DNA from: Bradyrhizobium sp. CSS354 | Lineage (GTDB): Bacteria > Pseudomonadota > Alphaproteobacteria > Rhizobiales > Xanthobacteraceae | NCBI RefSeq assembly: GCF_029051725.1 | Contig: NZ_JAACFU010000024.1 | Location: 1 to 64,000, forward strand | DNA length: 64,000 nt | Reading direction: 5' to 3' | In this document: positions 62,619 through 64,000 of the stretch, in pieces | Layout of the letters: every line of letters starts with the position of its first letter | How positions within the stretch are numbered: the first letter of the stretch is position 1 | Program-made: the position numbers and the translations under genes | The notes under the pieces: model-generated | Told to the model about the DNA's origin: nothing | Database searches by the model: none | What the model saw: the letters and a program-made list of their open reading frames with translations, nothing else

Positions 62619-63062
62619 ATGAAATTCAATTCTCTGTCCCTGGCCCTTGATGAATTCGCCAAAAAGAGAGCTGATGCACTGATCTTGGTTGGTCGCATTC
62701 TACTTGCGTGGGTATTCGTTGGTAGCGCGTACGGAGCAATAACCAACTTCAGTGGCTCTGTCGGCTATTCTAAGTCGCTGAACCTTCCAGCACCTGAGCT
62801 GTTCACTCTGACGAATATCGCATTGGAAACATTGATATCCATTGGTTTGATATTGGGCGTCGGTACGCGCTACTGCGCGGTGCTGACCTTTGTCTTCGTG
62901 CTGGTCGCAACTGCTATTGCCCACCGCTACTGGGAGTATCCGGCCGGTGCGCAGCAAATTGGCCAGTACAATCATTTCTTGAAGAATATCTCCATCATGG
63001 GAGGCGCGATGCTAATCTTCGTCACCGGAGCAGGCCGGTTTAGTTTCTGTCGGAAACTGTAG
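62619..63062 (+). CDS. DoxX family membrane protein
   Basis: The 147-residue protein begins MKFNSLSLALDEFAKKRADA and has four membrane segments typical of DoxX: LILVGRILLAWVFVGSAYGA, LFTLTNIALETLISIGLILG, YCAVLTFVFVLVATAIAHRY and ISIMGGAMLIFVTGAGRFSF. The GRILLAxxFxxxG and GxxxLFVxGAGxxSxD-like end are family hallmarks. DoxX-like proteins act in redox or thiosulfate:quinone-linked processes, usually undefined. GGAGG lies 8 bases before the ATG. It sits in lower-GC DNA at the right end. Confidence 0.88.
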   Translation: MKFNSLSLALDEFAKKRADALILVGRILLAWVFVGSAYGAITNFSGSVGYSKSLNLPAPELFTLTNIALETLISIGLILGVGTRYCAVLTFVFVLVATAIAHRYWEYPAGAQQIGQYNHFLKNISIMGGAMLIFVTGAGRFSFCRKL

Positions 63063-63070
63063 GCCCGACA

Positions 63071-63244
63071 TCACTTCACCTTCACCTTGAAAGATTCATC
63101 GCGCAGTCGGCGCATGCGCTTGAATAGCGGTTCTAGCGCCGTCCTGAGGATGACGAAGAGAAGCATCAGCCACGTCGCGAGCGCGGCAAACCACAGCAGG
63201 ATTTCCAATGTCTCAGGCATGATGATCTCAAATGTCTCAGGCAT
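63071..63244 (-). CDS. Small single-pass membrane protein
   Basis: The 57-residue reading begins MPETFEIIMPETLEILLWFA, with a duplicated MPET unit caused by a tandem DNA duplication of about 24 bases. One membrane segment follows (LWFAALATWLMLLFVILRTA) and then a basic tail ending KVKVK. Starts at 63244 or 63220 are both preceded by GAG-type ribosome sites. No family is recognised. It is convergent with the DoxX gene. Confidence 0.45.
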   Translation of the reverse strand: MPETFEIIMPETLEILLWFAALATWLMLLFVILRTALEPLFKRMRRLRDESFKVKVK

Positions 63245-63355
63245 GATGGCCTCAAAAAATATTTTGGCGGGCATCAGTTGGCGGCAGACCGCCAAACTGC
63301 CGCCGACGTTGAATTCAACTGGTCGACTTCAGGCCGCGGTATTGGCCGTTTGTCT

Positions 63356-63691
63356 TCAATTGCCCGGCGGGGAGTACTCCCCCCGGAGCTGGCTTGCAGT
63401 TTGACGGACCTGGGCAATTTCGTCCTGTGTCCAAAGCCTGATGAGGCTTACGTTATGAATGGCGCCGGATGCCACGACGGTGCCAGAAATTGCCGGTGCT
63501 GCAGTGGGGTCAGGCACATCGAAGATTACCAAGACGCCCGGGCCTTCGGCAGCGGTGCTATACATTGATATCAATTTTCCGCCGGCGGCTTCGATGAGGT
63601 TCTTGGCCGCTTCGTACCGATTGGTCTTGGGATTTTCCATGATGCTGTTGAGAGATTTTGGTGTGTATTGCCCTGTCATACAAAAATGCAT
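63356..63691 (-). CDS. GYD domain-containing protein
   Basis: The 111-residue protein begins MHFCMTGQYTPKSLNSIMEN and continues AAGGKLISMYSTAAEGPGVL then VIFDVPDPTAAPAISGTVV, the GYD-domain pattern (a ferredoxin-like fold first named for a Gly-Tyr-Asp motif, here MYSTAAEGPG). Function is unknown; relatives are small cytoplasmic dimers. It is preceded by a nested hairpin at 63742-63777. The start codon at 63691 lies in lower-GC DNA. Confidence 0.82.
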   Translation of the reverse strand: MHFCMTGQYTPKSLNSIMENPKTNRYEAAKNLIEAAGGKLISMYSTAAEGPGVLVIFDVPDPTAAPAISGTVVASGAIHNVSLIRLWTQDEIAQVRQTASQLRGEYSPPGN

Positions 63692-64000
63692 GATGACTTC
63701 CTCCTCTCGAGGAATGTTCGAAAATTAAGGGTTTGCTTCGGGCTCAACAAAAACGGGCGGCTAAAGCCGCGTTGAGCGAAAGACCATAGACCCTGCCGTG
63801 GGCAATATACCGCTCAGAATGGACAGGCGTTCGGCACCACCCGCTGGCGGCTGGATGTTTAGCCTATATCAATTATTGCTCGTGCGGAAGAGATTCTGAT
63901 GGTCATCAATTAGCGCGACCACCCGATGGGCCAGGAAGCGACATATGCAGCGCAACAAATCACATCTACATTGAGAAGCTTAGGACCTACTTCGTCGCAA
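63692..64000. other. Right-end region with nested hairpin, no gene
   Basis: Nothing protein-like is seen in these 309 bases. A nested inverted repeat is at 63742-63777: outer arms GCTCAAC/GTTGAGC and inner arms GCGGCT/AGCCGC with loop AA. It lies 50-85 bases upstream of the GYD gene, on whose transcript it could be a leader structure, or it could be a protein-binding site. The rest is AT-richer than the window average and unassigned. Confidence 0.5.

Overview
The window is high-GC chromosomal DNA from an alphaproteobacterium, most likely Bradyrhizobium or a close relative in the Nitrobacteraceae. Supporting signs are a DUF2948 gene at the left edge, Bug-type solute-binding proteins, a complete phn (C-P lyase) cluster with hexapeptide-transferase and DUF1045 accessories, and several families of short palindromic intergenic repeats that I recognise from Bradyrhizobium genomes. 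It holds one tRNA (Thr, GGT), no rRNA, no CRISPR array, and no transposase or integrase that I can recognise. All assignments were made by reading the sequence; no database search was run.

Layout. 1-6.98 kb: DUF2948, a Rossmann-fold protein coupled to an SDR and a divergent TetR regulator, a cofactor-free haloperoxidase/esterase, a membrane protein, an EthD-like protein, and a cNMP-binding/thioredoxin-reductase-like flavoprotein preceded by a small charged protein. 7.3-10.7 kb: tRNA-Thr, then a repeat-rich accessory stretch containing a candidate proteasome-like Ntn hydrolase that appears split by a frame break, a VOC protein and a lone cNMP-binding protein. 10.8-12.5 kb: a ferric-reductase-like membrane protein paired with a Tat-exported intradiol-dioxygenase-like protein, then MgtC/SapB. 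12.8-19.5 kb: a luciferase-like oxidoreductase beside a six-gene catabolic operon (Bug SBP, flavin reductase, FAH-family enzyme, HpaH-type hydratase, RidA, TIM-barrel lactonase-like amidohydrolase) under a divergent IclR regulator. 19.5-23.0 kb: MetY, an alpha/beta hydrolase, a histone-like basic protein and a PPOX flavoprotein.

23.0-36.6 kb is the phosphonate region: phnGHIJKLMN, divergent phnF, phnCDE1E2, and a divergent accessory operon (left-handed beta-helix acyltransferase, a second PhnM-like protein, and a DUF1045 2H phosphoesterase). By eye it carries three candidate PHO-box sets and an 11-bp perfect inverted repeat that is a natural PhnF operator. Together these encode uptake of phosphonates, assembly of the ribose-1-phosphonate intermediate, radical C-P cleavage and recycling of the cyclic ribose phosphate. 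phnP is absent, and the DUF1045 protein is a candidate substitute.

36.6-64 kb: a multi-pass membrane protein overlapping a methanethiol oxidase (SBP56), two DapA-family aldolases, a chemotaxis receptor, a crotonase with its MarR regulator, an unusual ClpS-zinc finger-AAA+ fusion ATPase (its C-terminus runs into a frame break), a tannase-family esterase, a SerA-type dehydrogenase, a triple rhodanese, DUF1963, a PepSY membrane protein with a frameshifted TonB-dependent siderophore receptor, an FAD-linked oxidase with a GntR regulator, a YgiQ-type radical SAM protein, and a lower-GC right end with a degenerate SGNH-hydrolase-like protein, DoxX and GYD proteins.

The best candidates for something undescribed are the ClpS/zinc-finger/AAA+ fusion at 43.8-45.5 kb, the N-terminal-threonine Ntn-hydrolase-like gene at 8.1-8.95 kb, and the SGNH-like protein at 61.7-62.3 kb that has lost its catalytic residues. 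Three genes (Ntn hydrolase, AAA+ ATPase, TonB receptor) show frame breaks that could be real lesions or assembly errors.
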